Positions 1 through 8,985 of a stretch of DNA of 64,000 bases are shown piece by piece. Both the position numbers and the translations under genes were made by a program. Numbering within the stretch: position 1 is the first letter of the stretch; each line of letters opens with the position of its first letter. The stretch is from assembly GCA_937907705.1 (NCBI GenBank), contig CALCVP010000067.1:1-64000 (forward strand). Reading direction: 5' to 3'. The notes beneath the pieces are model-generated. The model did not search any database, was not told where the DNA came from, and saw nothing but the letters and a program-made list of their open reading frames with translations. The DNA is from an uncultured Prevotella sp. (GTDB taxonomy: Bacteria; Bacteroidota; Bacteroidia; Bacteroidales; Bacteroidaceae).

Positions 1-37
1 TTCCATTTACAATTTGGCTATTGCCATTTTGCCTACA

Positions 38-104
38 AAGATAATGCAAGGCTCAGCAGAAAGTCAAGCTTGCTTGAACTTTTTGCTGAGCCGCAGCTTA
101 TCTT
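38..104. repeat. Long near-perfect hairpin
   Basis: Arms at 50-69 and 72-92 pair almost completely around a 2-base turn (outer core GGCTCAGCA / TGCTGAGCC). Flanking AAAGATA and TATCTT extend the symmetry imperfectly. It is too long and tightly closed for an ordinary terminator and lacks a clean T tract on either side. It could be a cruciform-type element or a MITE-like remnant. Confidence 0.6.
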
Positions 105-200
105 CTGCAAAGATAACTGATTTTGATGAGAAAACACAACTATAGGGTTGTTTCCTATTTTATATGTGAAAATAATATTTTGAAATTGAAATTATGACAC

Positions 201-245
201 TTTTGCCGAGGCTTATACAGGTAAGCTCTTAATAACTCGGCAAAA
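201..245. repeat. Two-tier hairpin
   Basis: The perfect 10-bp outer arms TTTTGCCGAG (201-210) and CTCGGCAAAA (236-245) enclose a second small stem, GCTTA (211-215) with TAAGC (222-226). The T run at the start and A run at the end would give a U tract only on the minus strand, so a minus-strand terminator is possible. Confidence 0.55.
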
Positions 246-383
246 ACTCGGAAATTTTATAAATGCAAAAATCCTAGCCGCTCATTATCAAGTAGTTAGG
301 ATTCCTTAGGGTGCGCCTGATAGGCTCTTGCCGTTTGATGGCACAAAAGCGGAGCAATGGCTGCAATAAAGAGAAATATTGAA

Positions 384-419
384 GCTGTGCAGACTGTGTG
401 CGCATACAGTCTGCACAGC
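384..419. repeat. Perfect 14-bp stem hairpin
   Basis: GCTGTGCAGACTGT (384-397) pairs perfectly with ACAGTCTGCACAGC (406-419) around an 8-base loop. No U tract follows on either strand. The core reads as short units of about 11 bp beginning TGTGC, a spacing that recurs in the array at 6657-6733. Confidence 0.6.
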
Positions 420-670
420 AGTGCAGAAAAGATAAATTGTCAAATGTTTTTATGCAGAAAACATTAATAAAGTCTAAAAATATAGTTTGTAAAATGATTT
501 TTCAACCTGTAAATTTGATAATATTGGCAGTTTTAAGTATATTTGCAAGTACTTCAGAGCTATTTTGACGTCTTTTCAAAAACAACTTTTACTCTTGGCA
601 AAAGTGTATATTCCAGTGATAATAAAATAACAGTAGCTTTGGAGTGGATGATGTTTTTATACTAAGACAA

Positions 671-1255
671 ATGAAAATATTGATAGAGAAAGCAGGCAAG
701 CACCAAGCCCTTACCATAGCACGGCTTATCATGCAAGCCATGAATTATGACTGCTGCAAAAACTTCTTGGGGCCAGATTATACTCTTGACGACTTTGAGC
801 GCGTCATGACTCAGCTTGTGTTGGCAGACGACTCGCAGTATAGCTACCGCAATACCTTGGTGGCTTTGGGCGAGAATGGCTGTTTTTTGGGTATGTGCGT
901 GTCTTACGATGGTGCTCAGTTGCATGCGTTGCGTAGGGCATTTGTCGATGCCATGCAGTCCAACTTCCACCACGACTTTAGCCAGATGGCAGATGAAACC
1001 GCTGCTGGCGAACTGTATATAGACAGTTTGGCGGTGCCGGAGGAATACCGTGGAAAAGGTGTTGCATCGGCTCTGCTAAAGGCTATGATAGAGAAGGGAC
1101 GCCAAATGGGTTTGCCTGCCGCAGGCCTGTTGGTGGACAAGGGCAACCCTATGGCGGAGAAGCTCTATACCAAGTTGGGCTTTGAATACATAAATGATGC
1201 CACATGGGGTGGACATGACATGCGGCACATGCAGTATGTCTTTAGCCGTAAATAG
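671..1255 (+). CDS. GNAT-family N-acetyltransferase
   Basis: Predicted acetyl-CoA-dependent N-acetyltransferase of about 194 residues; the substrate cannot be told from sequence. The C-terminal half carries the GNAT signature: a beta strand (LYIDSLAVPEEYRG), the pyrophosphate-binding loop with the Arg-Gly-Lys-Gly-Val pattern, a helix, then the NPMAEKLYTKLGFEY segment typical of motif B. The N-terminal half (LTIARLIMQAM onwards) resembles the Bacteroidales GNAT proteins that begin by listing their own acceptor-site helices. I prefer the ATG at 671 over the upstream in-frame start at 644, because the extra nine residues are atypical. It is a single gene with no obvious operon partner; the AraC regulator begins about 140 bp downstream on the same strand. 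Confidence 0.85.
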   Translation: MKILIEKAGKHQALTIARLIMQAMNYDCCKNFLGPDYTLDDFERVMTQLVLADDSQYSYRNTLVALGENGCFLGMCVSYDGAQLHALRRAFVDAMQSNFHHDFSQMADETAAGELYIDSLAVPEEYRGKGVASALLKAMIEKGRQMGLPAAGLLVDKGNPMAEKLYTKLGFEYINDATWGGHDMRHMQYVFSRK

Positions 1256-1398
1256 CCGATAGCACAGTTGATAGAATGGAACAATTTTCCTGTTACAGCA
1301 GCTCTTTTGGCATATAGGGACAGAGCGTTACACAGGATTTGCTGGGGTGTTGCAAGCAACTGGAAAATCATACAGCTTATATGCACAGGCACTTGATA

Positions 1399-2295
1399 AT
1401 GAATATATTTAGTTTAGTAATGCAAGACAGTAAATATTTAGTGGCAACAGAGCGGGATGCCCAATGGGGCTTGGTAGTCAACACGGTTGGCTATGATGAG
1501 GTGTTGCCCAATGCTCCATACCCCACCAAGGGACATGGAGACGGCTATTATTTTGACCCCAACAAGGGGCGCATATTGGATGAATACCAGATGCTTTACT
1601 TGGTAGAAGGCGAAGGCTTGTTCTCTTCAGACCATGTGAAAGACGCACATATCAAGGCAGGAGACCTCTTCTTGCTCTTCCCTGGCGAGTGGCACACTTA
1701 CCATCCGTTGCCTGGCAAGGCATGGAAAAGCTATTGGATAGGTTATAAGGGGCGCAATATAGACGACCGCGTGCATTATGGTTTCCTGTCGCCAGAGAAG
1801 CCCATCTATCATATCGGGTACAGTAGTGAGATCGTACATCTGTACACCTCGGCGCTGAAGACCTCAAAAGAAGAGGTGGCTTACTCTCAGCAGATATTGG
1901 CTGGCATTGTCAACAATCTGCTCGGACAGATGTATGCCTTGGAACGTAACATAGAGTTTAGTCGCCGTGGCGGCTATGTAGACATGATAGGCAAGGCCCG
2001 GCTGATGATACGTGAGGGCGTGGAGACCAAGATAACGGTACAGGATATAGCCACCGAGTTGGGGTCAAGCTACTCCAACTTCCGCAAGCTGTTTAAGGAA
2101 TACACGGGTGTTTCGCCAGCGCTTTACCAGCAAGAGCTGCGCTTGCAGCGCGCCAAGGAGCTACTCTCTACTACCGACATGAGTATCAAAGAGATAGCCT
2201 ATCGGCTCAATTTTGACTCACCAGACTATTTTTCCAGCAAGTTTAAGGTGAAAATAGGGTGCAAACCCAGCGAATACCGAAGTAGAACGAGGTAA
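1399..2295 (+). CDS. AraC-family transcriptional regulator with cupin-like sensor domain
   Basis: Predicted DNA-binding regulator of about 298 residues. The N-terminal half is an AraC-type cupin arm, with a segment ending in DLFLLFPGEWHTYHPLPG typical of sugar-sensing AraC proteins (the His-rich turn is usual). The C-terminal 100 residues form the double helix-turn-helix; the second motif reads MSIKEIAYRLNFDSPDYFSSKF followed by GCKPSEYR. The start at 1399 is preferred; another ATG lies in frame at 1381. No sugar gene is adjacent, since enolase is convergent, so its regulon is unknown. The rhamnose genes 25 kb away lack a local regulator, but linking the two would be speculation. Confidence 0.88.
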   Translation: MNIFSLVMQDSKYLVATERDAQWGLVVNTVGYDEVLPNAPYPTKGHGDGYYFDPNKGRILDEYQMLYLVEGEGLFSSDHVKDAHIKAGDLFLLFPGEWHTYHPLPGKAWKSYWIGYKGRNIDDRVHYGFLSPEKPIYHIGYSSEIVHLYTSALKTSKEEVAYSQQILAGIVNNLLGQMYALERNIEFSRRGGYVDMIGKARLMIREGVETKITVQDIATELGSSYSNFRKLFKEYTGVSPALYQQELRLQRAKELLSTTDMSIKEIAYRLNFDSPDYFSSKFKVKIGCKPSEYRSRTR

Positions 2296-2341
2296 TGGAA
2301 AGGCTATTTTTTCATCAAACATAAAGTTTGAATATTCCCCT

Positions 2342-2378
2342 GAAAGGTCATCAGCAGTGATGCTCATGGCCTTTTTTC
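2342..2378 (+). terminator. Terminator of the AraC gene
   Basis: AAGGTCAT and ATGGCCTT form an imperfect stem, with an inner AGCA/TGCT pairing, followed by a T run at about 2372-2378, directly downstream of the AraC stop. Confidence 0.6.
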
Positions 2379-2436
2379 ATGCTTGTATGCCTGCTTCAAT
2401 CTTTTTATGAGCAGGTGTTCAAAACATGAAAAAGAA

Positions 2437-2476
2437 AAGGAGCACAAACTGCTTTACGGCAATTTGTGCTCCTTGG
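2437..2476 (-). terminator. Terminator of enolase
   Basis: AGGAGCACAAA and TTTGTGCTCCT form an 11-bp stem with an interior loop. On the minus strand it is followed by a T-rich tract, and it sits just after the enolase stop codon. Confidence 0.75.
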
Positions 2477-2536
2477 TAATATAATCTATTCAAAAGCAAG
2501 TAGGCCACAGGGGGCTACTTGTATCTGTGCTCATGC

Positions 2537-3850
<1,314 letters not shown>

Positions 3851-3898
3851 TTATTTATTTAAAAATGAGTTATGAAATATAATCTTGCTTTTTGCTTG

Positions 3899-3929
3899 CA
3901 AATTTACGCAAAAGGCATAGTGCTGCAAA
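3899..3929 (-). promoter_or_regulatory. Enolase promoter
   Basis: On the minus strand, TTTG (complement of 3926-3929), a 19-bp spacer, then TAAATTTG (complement of 3899-3906). This matches the Bacteroidetes -33/-7 consensus exactly and lies about 55 bp before the start codon. Confidence 0.75.
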
Positions 3930-4025
3930 ATATTGTTTATCCCTAAAAATAGGTATTTTGCCGCTACTTATTTATGGGGATACCTATATTGTAGGATGAT
4001 ATACGAGAGCGATAAAAGCAAAGAA

Positions 4026-4064
4026 AAAGGCTGCGAGCATCTTCTTGACATGTTCTCAGCCTTG
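4026..4064 (-). terminator. Terminator of the envelope gene cluster
   Basis: AAGGCTG...CAGCCTT forms the base of a hairpin with an inner ATG/CAT pairing. On the minus strand it runs straight into a T-rich tract. It lies just downstream of the lipoprotein gene ending at 4113. Confidence 0.7.
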
Positions 4065-4112
4065 ATGAATGATAAAATACAGTATTTATTGGTTGTATAC
4101 GATGACGGTTGA

Positions 4113-5522
4113 CTACTTGTAGCTGTCTTTGAACACCGCTTTTACTGCATAGCGATAGCTCCAGTCGTCTGAGTCATTGATGTTAAACTCAAAGAGGTAA
4201 TTCTGGTCTTTGGTGTAGAAATTGTATATATAGCAGAAAGGATAGTGGTTCTCAATGTAGTCATTATAGTTGCCATAATAATAGTCACTGGTCATATAGA
4301 TGCATGTTTCTCTGAGGTTAGGATAGCTATTGTATTTGTCAAAATAACCTCTGGTGGGAAAGAATACACCGTTTTTATTGACGAAATCCTCTGAAAGTAC
4401 GGCTTTTGTTCTTAAAGCTACCACCCTTTTAGCTTTGGGACCCATGAAGAACAAGCCTTCCACGATGCCATTGCTTTCGGTGGATACTTGTGTATATATG
4501 GCACTTGCCTTGGTCATCATTGTAATAAAATCTTTTTTGCAGGGCAGTTGCCATGCGTTGCCCATACGACAAGTAGCTACATCGTAGGCGGCATCGCCTC
4601 TGAAATAGTAGTCTTTTGAAGGAAGTTTTATCTTGGTGTTATAGTTTGGTGCTGATACATTGATATTGCCCACTTGGAAAAATTCGGTGTTGTTGCTGTC
4701 CCATTTGCTTACACCAAGTGTTTCAAATTGTGTTTTGCCCGTGGTCCGTGATCCGTTTTTATACATCAGATTCCCCTTGGCCCAGCCTATTCCGCACCCC
4801 TCTATGTAGTCTGTCTTGACGCCGTCACCGCCATATTGCTCTGTATTGTTGGTGATACTGAGGAATGTTTTGGTTGTGCGTGTGTTCTGTCCGCAGGTGT
4901 TGCTCGCCTTTACCGTGGCACTCTGGTATTCTCCTTCCTGCCATTCTTGCGGGTCAAAGGTCATGGTGGCGAGCTTGTAACCATTGCCAGAATCGGTTAC
5001 GGTCATGTCGTAGCTGTGGTTGCCAATGGTTACTTGGGCGGTTAACGGCAGTTTGCTGTCTCGCTGGTAGATGAGTTTGCTGTACTGGTATTCGCCCTTT
5101 TTGTTGATATAAAGGGTAAGATCTTCAACAGGGTTCGGTGCAAACTCCTCTTTGCTCCATTGCCAAGTTTGGGTCTGGGATACTAACTCGTTGCCTTCGT
5201 TGCGGCAATACATGGCCACGGTGTGCGGCTCGTCTAATGTTATTTGGCTTATTTGGGCGGTCATGTGGTCGCCCGTTATATTGCCGGGTATTTCTTTCCC
5301 GTCTACTATAAAGCCGCATTCGGCACCGTTCAGTTCGCTGTTTTCATTCCAATAGCCCGTCAGGTCTATCGTCAGCGTATTGGTGTTGGCGTCAAACTGC
5401 TTAGCTCTGTCTATGCCTCTGTATTCTATATAAAAGCCGTATTCGTCTCTTTCGTCCATGCATGAGACCAATGTCAGTGCGATAAAGGCTATTATGCAAC
5501 TGTAAATTCTGTTCATTTTCAT
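4113..5522 (-). CDS. Large surface lipoprotein of unknown function
   Basis: Predicted exported lipoprotein of 469 residues: a short hydrophobic signal ends in LTLVSC with the lipobox cysteine at about residue 21. The middle part (about 40-220) looks like beta-sandwich repeats, with recurrent V-x-N/D-G patterns and an NTCGQNTRTTKTFLSI linker. The C-terminal part (about 240-469), with GIGWAKGNLMY and AWQLPCKKDFITMM, recalls the paralogous FISUMP-like modules that carry a lectin-like fold; this is only a resemblance. Its start overlaps the stop of the upstream PEGA-like gene by four bases (ATGA), so the two are translationally coupled. A surface-exposed binding role is plausible but unproven. 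Confidence 0.75.
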   Translation of the reverse strand: MKMNRIYSCIIAFIALTLVSCMDERDEYGFYIEYRGIDRAKQFDANTNTLTIDLTGYWNENSELNGAECGFIVDGKEIPGNITGDHMTAQISQITLDEPHTVAMYCRNEGNELVSQTQTWQWSKEEFAPNPVEDLTLYINKKGEYQYSKLIYQRDSKLPLTAQVTIGNHSYDMTVTDSGNGYKLATMTFDPQEWQEGEYQSATVKASNTCGQNTRTTKTFLSITNNTEQYGGDGVKTDYIEGCGIGWAKGNLMYKNGSRTTGKTQFETLGVSKWDSNNTEFFQVGNINVSAPNYNTKIKLPSKDYYFRGDAAYDVATCRMGNAWQLPCKKDFITMMTKASAIYTQVSTESNGIVEGLFFMGPKAKRVVALRTKAVLSEDFVNKNGVFFPTRGYFDKYNSYPNLRETCIYMTSDYYYGNYNDYIENHYPFCYIYNFYTKDQNYLFEFNINDSDDWSYRYAVKAVFKDSYK

Positions 5523-6502
5523 CTCTTTTTATTTTTGTGTATGGTGAAACCTACGCCAATGTTAAACTCTTTGAGGGCACCTCCGTTGTTGTCGCCGAAC
5601 ACTGTTGAAAAGCCGGCAGACACCAACAGGGCTTTCCATTTCAGTATGGCACCCACATCGGCTGCCACTCCTTTGGAGCCGTAAGGTTGTCTTGACTCGT
5701 TGAGAGAGCTGCTTTCAGGTCTGTCAAGCTTCATGACTTGCGAGTATTTGCCGTAGCCGGAGCCACCGTAAAGATAGAGCCACTTGTTCATTCGCAGCAT
5801 AACACCGGCGCAAGCCATAAGGTAGGTGTGGCTGTCTTTTTTGTAAATGCCTATGCCCTTGTCGCCAGAGGTAGTGTATCTTTTACTGGTTGACTCTTCG
5901 TTAAAGCTGCCGGGGTCGCTCTGGGTTACACGCATGTAGATGCCCCAGCGCTTCACAATGGCCAACATGCCACCGTAGCCGTTGGGCGTATAGTTGGCCA
6001 TTACCATGCCATAGGTGCGTGGAGGACGCTTTTTCAGGTTGTAGTTGCGGGTTACACTTTCAAAGGGATTGACAGTAACGTGGTCAGATTCGTCAAAGTA
6101 AGTGGCAAAGTCGCCCTCTATTTTTATGTTGTGTGTACCGAGAATATTGAGCTGTTGAGGGGCTTTGCCTCTGTTGATGCCGTCTACCATGATATTGGCT
6201 GGTTGCTTGCAGCTGATCTGCAGCGTACCCTCAATGGGAAAGTCAAAGGAGGTCTGCCCGCCTTCGGCTATGTTGATGTCGTAAGTTTTTGTAAAAGAAT
6301 TGCCGTATTTCACGGTTACTTGGTGCGTACTGGGTGTGAGCTGTGTGCTCATGATGTTGGTAGAAGAAGCCTTTCCGTCTACCAAGAGGTCGGCTCCTGC
6401 CGATGTGCTCACCTTGACCTTGATGCCTTTCGCAGGGCTTTGCGTCATGGCAGTGGCTATGGTCAAGCTGAGCATCACCACGATGTTGAATAGTCTTTTC
6501 AT
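5519..6502 (-). CDS. Exported PEGA-like domain protein with C-terminal beta-barrel-like half
   Basis: About 327 residues. I place the start at 6502 (MKRLFNIVV...), which gives a clean signal peptide ending ATAMTQS; an upstream in-frame ATG at 6571 would bury it behind a polar leader. Residues about 25-160 contain two PEGA-like repeats (VSTSAGADLLVDGK and ISCKQPANIMVDGINRG), short beta-rich modules that often coat the cell surface. The second half, with YGMVMANYTPNGYGG, LYLYGGSGYG, and a last segment ending in alternating residues (LKEFNIGVGFTIHKNKKR), looks like an outer-membrane strand region. It is the penultimate gene of the minus-strand cluster and is coupled to the next lipoprotein by a 4-bp overlap. 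Confidence 0.75.
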   Translation of the reverse strand: MKRLFNIVVMLSLTIATAMTQSPAKGIKVKVSTSAGADLLVDGKASSTNIMSTQLTPSTHQVTVKYGNSFTKTYDINIAEGGQTSFDFPIEGTLQISCKQPANIMVDGINRGKAPQQLNILGTHNIKIEGDFATYFDESDHVTVNPFESVTRNYNLKKRPPRTYGMVMANYTPNGYGGMLAIVKRWGIYMRVTQSDPGSFNEESTSKRYTTSGDKGIGIYKKDSHTYLMACAGVMLRMNKWLYLYGGSGYGKYSQVMKLDRPESSSLNESRQPYGSKGVAADVGAILKWKALLVSAGFSTVFGDNNGGALKEFNIGVGFTIHKNKKR

Positions 6503-6656
6503 GTTGTTGTCGGTATTGCATGGGCACTGCCATGGCAGATACCCACTAAATGAGTTACGTTTGTTAATCAATAAAAAAACAGTCTGCTGTGCCCGCTAAG
6601 GTTGGCTAAAACATAGCTTCAATACATATTTATATGCTTAGACATGATAATCAGTA

Positions 6657-6733
6657 TGTTTGAACAGTGTTTCAACGCTGTTCGAAAGCTGTTCGAACGG
6701 TGCTTAAATGCAATTTGAAGCATGTTCAAGCGG
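6657..6733. repeat. Seven-copy degenerate 11-bp tandem array
   Basis: Seven consecutive 11-base units, beginning at 6657, 6668, 6679, 6690, 6701, 6712 and 6723, follow the pattern TG-TTyrAA-nnn. The clearest are TGTTCGAAAGC and TGTTCGAACGG. The array lies in the gap between the beta-propeller gene and the PEGA-like gene, about 155 bp upstream of the latter. The period is not a multiple of three, so coding is unlikely. It equals about one helical turn, as expected for a protein-binding array. Confidence 0.7.
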
Positions 6734-6781
6734 ATCATCAGCAGACTGTAGTTACAGTTTAGTATGTGCTGTACTGTTGTT

Positions 6782-7800
6782 TTATTCAAGATTGAAGTTC
6801 ATTTTCCATATATTGTAGCTCATATTCTTGTTGGCACGGCTGGAGATGAAAAAGATGCTGCGACCGTCTTTAGCCCAGACAGGGCACAGGTCGGCATTGG
6901 GGTTGTAAGTTAATAGGGTCAGTTGGGTGCCGTCTGTGCGCACAACGAAGATATCGAGATTGGCTTTCTTGTCGATAGACGAGATTGCATTTCCTTGCAC
7001 TGCCAGCCATTTGCCGTCAGGAGAGAGGGCAGGATTGGTAAAACTGTGTTCTGTATCGCTCAGGATAAGCGATTCCTGACCTTTTACATAGTTGACATAC
7101 CAAATTTCACTGCGGCCGTTAGATGTATTTCTTACGCAGTAGAAAGCCTCTGGGTCGTTAGGTATCAAGCAGGGGTTGTAGCCTTTGGCGCATGAGGTAA
7201 GGGTGCCATTGGAGCGGTCGAGCGACCAAATTGATGGTCCAAAGTTGCCCGAACGGGTAAAGTAGACCATTTTTCCGTCAAGTGTTACGGGATCCATGTC
7301 ATACACGGCACTGTTGGTCAATTGGTTCATCATGCTGCCTTGTTCGGCATTGATGGAAGAAATGTAGCAGTTGGTGCTGTTGGCATCGCTGAAATAAAGT
7401 TTGTTGTCGCCGCCCCAGCAGAAGCTTTGCACATCGCGGAAAGTACGTTGAGTAGATGTGCAAAGCGACTTGGTACTTCGTATCATGATATTGTTTTGTC
7501 CGTTCATGTGTGTAGCGTATGCCAATTTTGTGCCGTCTGGCGATATGTCGAGTAGTTTGTTGGGAATCCAATTGAATTTGTATTTGTCTGAATAGCCCTT
7601 TCTTACGTTTTGGGATTGTAGGTCCAACCTTTTCCTTGTGCGCCAGCCAATACACTGATGCTGCTTTCATCGGATATTTTTATGAGGTTAAGCCCACTCT
7701 CTTCAGGTGTAAACGATTCGAGGTAAAGCTGTTGTCCTCCACTGCACGAGCATAGTGAGAGCACGGTAGCCGTGCAGATAATAAATGATTTGATTTTCAT
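6782..7800 (-). pseudogene. TolB/WD40-like beta-propeller lipoprotein, frameshifted
   Basis: Two overlapping reading frames belong to one protein. Frame one starts at 7800 with a lipoprotein signal (SLCSCSGG lipobox) and runs to a stop at 7603; it ends WTYNPKT. Frame two picks up at QNVRKGYSDKYKFNWIPNKLLDISPDGTKL and continues to 6782 with PD40-type propeller blades (LLDISPDGTKLAYATH, NPALSPDGKWLAVQG, CPVWAKDGRSIFFISS). Adding one base in the four-A run (plus-strand T run 7608-7611) joins them as WTYNPKNVRKGY. Either a real one-base deletion has split the gene or this is a base-calling error in a homopolymer. The intact form would be a periplasmic or surface propeller of about 340 residues. 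Confidence 0.75.
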
Positions 7801-7842
7801 AATAATATAGTTTTTGTTGAAAATAGGGTTATTAAGTAATGT

Positions 7843-8064
7843 TTAGTTACCCAACAAGCCACGTTTAGCATTATTGTAAGCATTGCCATAAGCACTCTGA
7901 CTCTGATTGCCGCTGCCAGAGTGGCTACTGTTGCTTGTACTGGGGTCATCTGTTGTCGTTGGGCTCAGTGTTCTTGCTACGTTTCCAGCACCATACATGA
8001 GTGAGCCACATGAAGATAATGAAAGAGAAAGGCCTAATACGGCTAAAATGATTTTAATATGCAT
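7843..8064 (-). CDS. Small Ser/Thr/Asn-rich lipoprotein
   Basis: A 73-residue predicted lipoprotein: signal MHIKIILAVLGLSLSLSSC, then a low-complexity mature region (TTTDDPSTSNSSHSGSGNQS) and a C-terminal AYGNAYNNAKRGLLGN tail. Nothing identifies a function. It is first in the minus-strand cluster, about 40 bp before the propeller gene, with a TACCTTTG -7 element at 8124-8131. The clean signal peptide and the position support a real gene. Confidence 0.6.
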   Translation of the reverse strand: MHIKIILAVLGLSLSLSSCGSLMYGAGNVARTLSPTTTDDPSTSNSSHSGSGNQSQSAYGNAYNNAKRGLLGN

Positions 8065-8123
8065 GACATTACGCTTTAGTGTGAACGAAATAAGGAGAGT
8101 TTCAAGTCTAAACAGCTATTGTT

Positions 8124-8131
8124 CAAAGGTA
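8124..8131 (-). promoter_or_regulatory. Promoter -7 element of the small lipoprotein cluster
   Basis: TACCTTTG on the minus strand, 60 bp upstream of the start at 8064. No clear -33 TTTG at the right spacing was seen. Confidence 0.5.
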
Positions 8132-8233
8132 TGAGAGTATGCAAAACTCCATGAATGGACATGAAACGTTACACTTGTGGAAACTGGAGTTCCTATGGGA
8201 TGTCCTGTAAAAGAAAAGTGTTGGGGTGTGCAG

Positions 8234-8415
8234 AAAAATAAAAAAGGCGAGAACCGTTCCTTACTTGTATCTCATTCGGTTACCGCCAAGTTACCTGTTA
8301 CACACAAGCGACAGAACGGTTCACGCCACTATGGACGTGAACCTTTAATACACCTGTTCCCGTGTAACGAATATTGGCGGTATTCAATGAGATGAGAACA
8401 AGAGCTAAAAGCTCA
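8234..8415 (-). ncRNA. Candidate structured RNA with two exclusive folds
   Basis: On the minus strand an RNA of about 180 nt would form a long rod from five nested stems (coordinates of paired arms): 8398-8402/8264-8268, 8386-8392/8270-8276, 8374-8381/8282-8289, 8362-8368/8297-8303 and the apical 8336-8343/8318-8325, all perfectly complementary. Alternatively 8314-8327 pairs with 8246-8259 (13 of 14), which destroys the rod and places a GC-rich stem directly before a U tract (8234-8245), as in an intrinsic terminator. A fitting promoter lies upstream: TTG (8450-8452), 20 bp, TAACTTTA (8422-8429). Size and rod shape recall 6S RNA; an attenuator or riboswitch for the lipoprotein cluster is the other option. 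Neither is established. Confidence 0.6.
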
Positions 8416-8421
8416 ATTCTA

Positions 8422-8452
8422 TAAAGTTAAAAAACGAAAACGCCTGTTTCAA
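8422..8452 (-). promoter_or_regulatory. Candidate promoter of the structured RNA
   Basis: Minus-strand TTG (8450-8452) and TAACTTTA (8422-8429; 7 of 8 matches to TAnnTTTG) separated by 20 bp, which would start transcription near 8415. Confidence 0.45.
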
Positions 8453-8900
8453 CATTGCTGTTTCTGGCTATCAAAACAATGTATGATGCCAAAATTGTGA
8501 GCTGTAATTATACTGCTGTGAAACTTCTTTTATAGGGCGTTTCTTGATTGCTGGACTATCTGTTTCTTGTTTTATTATTTGAAGTTATACACTATTGTTA
8601 AATCTCTAATGTGCTACACAATTGAGCTTTTATGAAGAACAAAGGCGAACGCTGTGTTCTTGTATGGGCAAAAGTAGTAATTATATTTGAAAACAGCAAC
8701 TGTTTTGTGTAAAATTTATTGCTTGTATCGTTTTTTTATATGCTATAAGTGTCTTATTTTTAGTAATTTACATTTAGAGTTTACACAACTGTTCACCCTG
8801 TGTGGCAGAAGCGTAAATCATTTGTTAACCGTTAATCGGGGGGGGTAACAGAAGCTGTTATAGCGAAATGTGTAAACAATATGTTTGCAATATACGAGAT

Positions 8901-8946
8901 AAGGCAGGAAAGCATTGCTCACGAAGAGGAGATGCTTACCTGCCTT
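8901..8946 (-). terminator. Hairpin downstream of nhaD
   Basis: AAGGCAGGAAAGCAT (8901-8915) pairs with ATGCTTACCTGCCTT (8932-8946) at 14 of 15 positions. It lies 40 bp after the nhaD stop. The tract beyond is AT-rich rather than a pure U run. Confidence 0.6.
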
Positions 8947-8985
8947 ATATATTAAAATATGTATCTAAGTAGGGAGGGGTTAGAC

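Larger units (their letters stand above)
1..643. other. Non-coding, palindrome-rich stretch at the window start
   Basis: No convincing coding region lies here. It contains four consecutive inverted repeats (arms 50-69/72-92, 201-210/236-245, 270-276/297-303 and 384-397/406-419), listed separately where strong. The remainder up to the acetyltransferase is AT-rich and featureless by eye. The upstream gene is outside the window, so this could be its 3-prime region, a leader, or a remnant of a mobile element. Confidence 0.7.
8065..8985. other. Long intergenic region
   Basis: About 920 bases without a convincing gene. It holds the promoter of the small lipoprotein (8124-8131), the structured RNA candidate (about 8234-8415), an eight-G run at 8838-8845 followed by the palindrome TAACAG-AAG-CTGTTA (8846-8860), and the NhaD terminator. 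The stretch 8460-8830 is AT-rich and shows nothing definite. Confidence 0.6.

Noticed and set aside
1339..1398. Longer N-terminus for the AraC regulator starting from TTG at 1339
   Set aside because: The added residues are unlike the family and the ATG at 1399 gives a normal length.
5519..6571. Start of the PEGA-like gene at 6571
   Set aside because: It would place a polar leader ahead of an otherwise clean signal peptide beginning at 6502.
6680..6700. TTCGAA sequences that could be a tRNA T-loop
   Set aside because: No acceptor or anticodon stems can be formed around them, and the 11-bp periodicity accounts for the motif.
7603..7630. Programmed -1 ribosomal frameshift in the propeller gene
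   Set aside because: The site lacks an X-XXY-YYZ slippery heptamer in the correct frame and no downstream pseudoknot was evident, so a mutation or base-calling error is simpler.
8177..8395. Plus-strand open frame of 72 codons over the structured RNA
   Set aside because: It has no signal, domain or recognisable composition, no ribosome-binding site, and lies wholly within the nested inverted repeats, which explain the sequence better.
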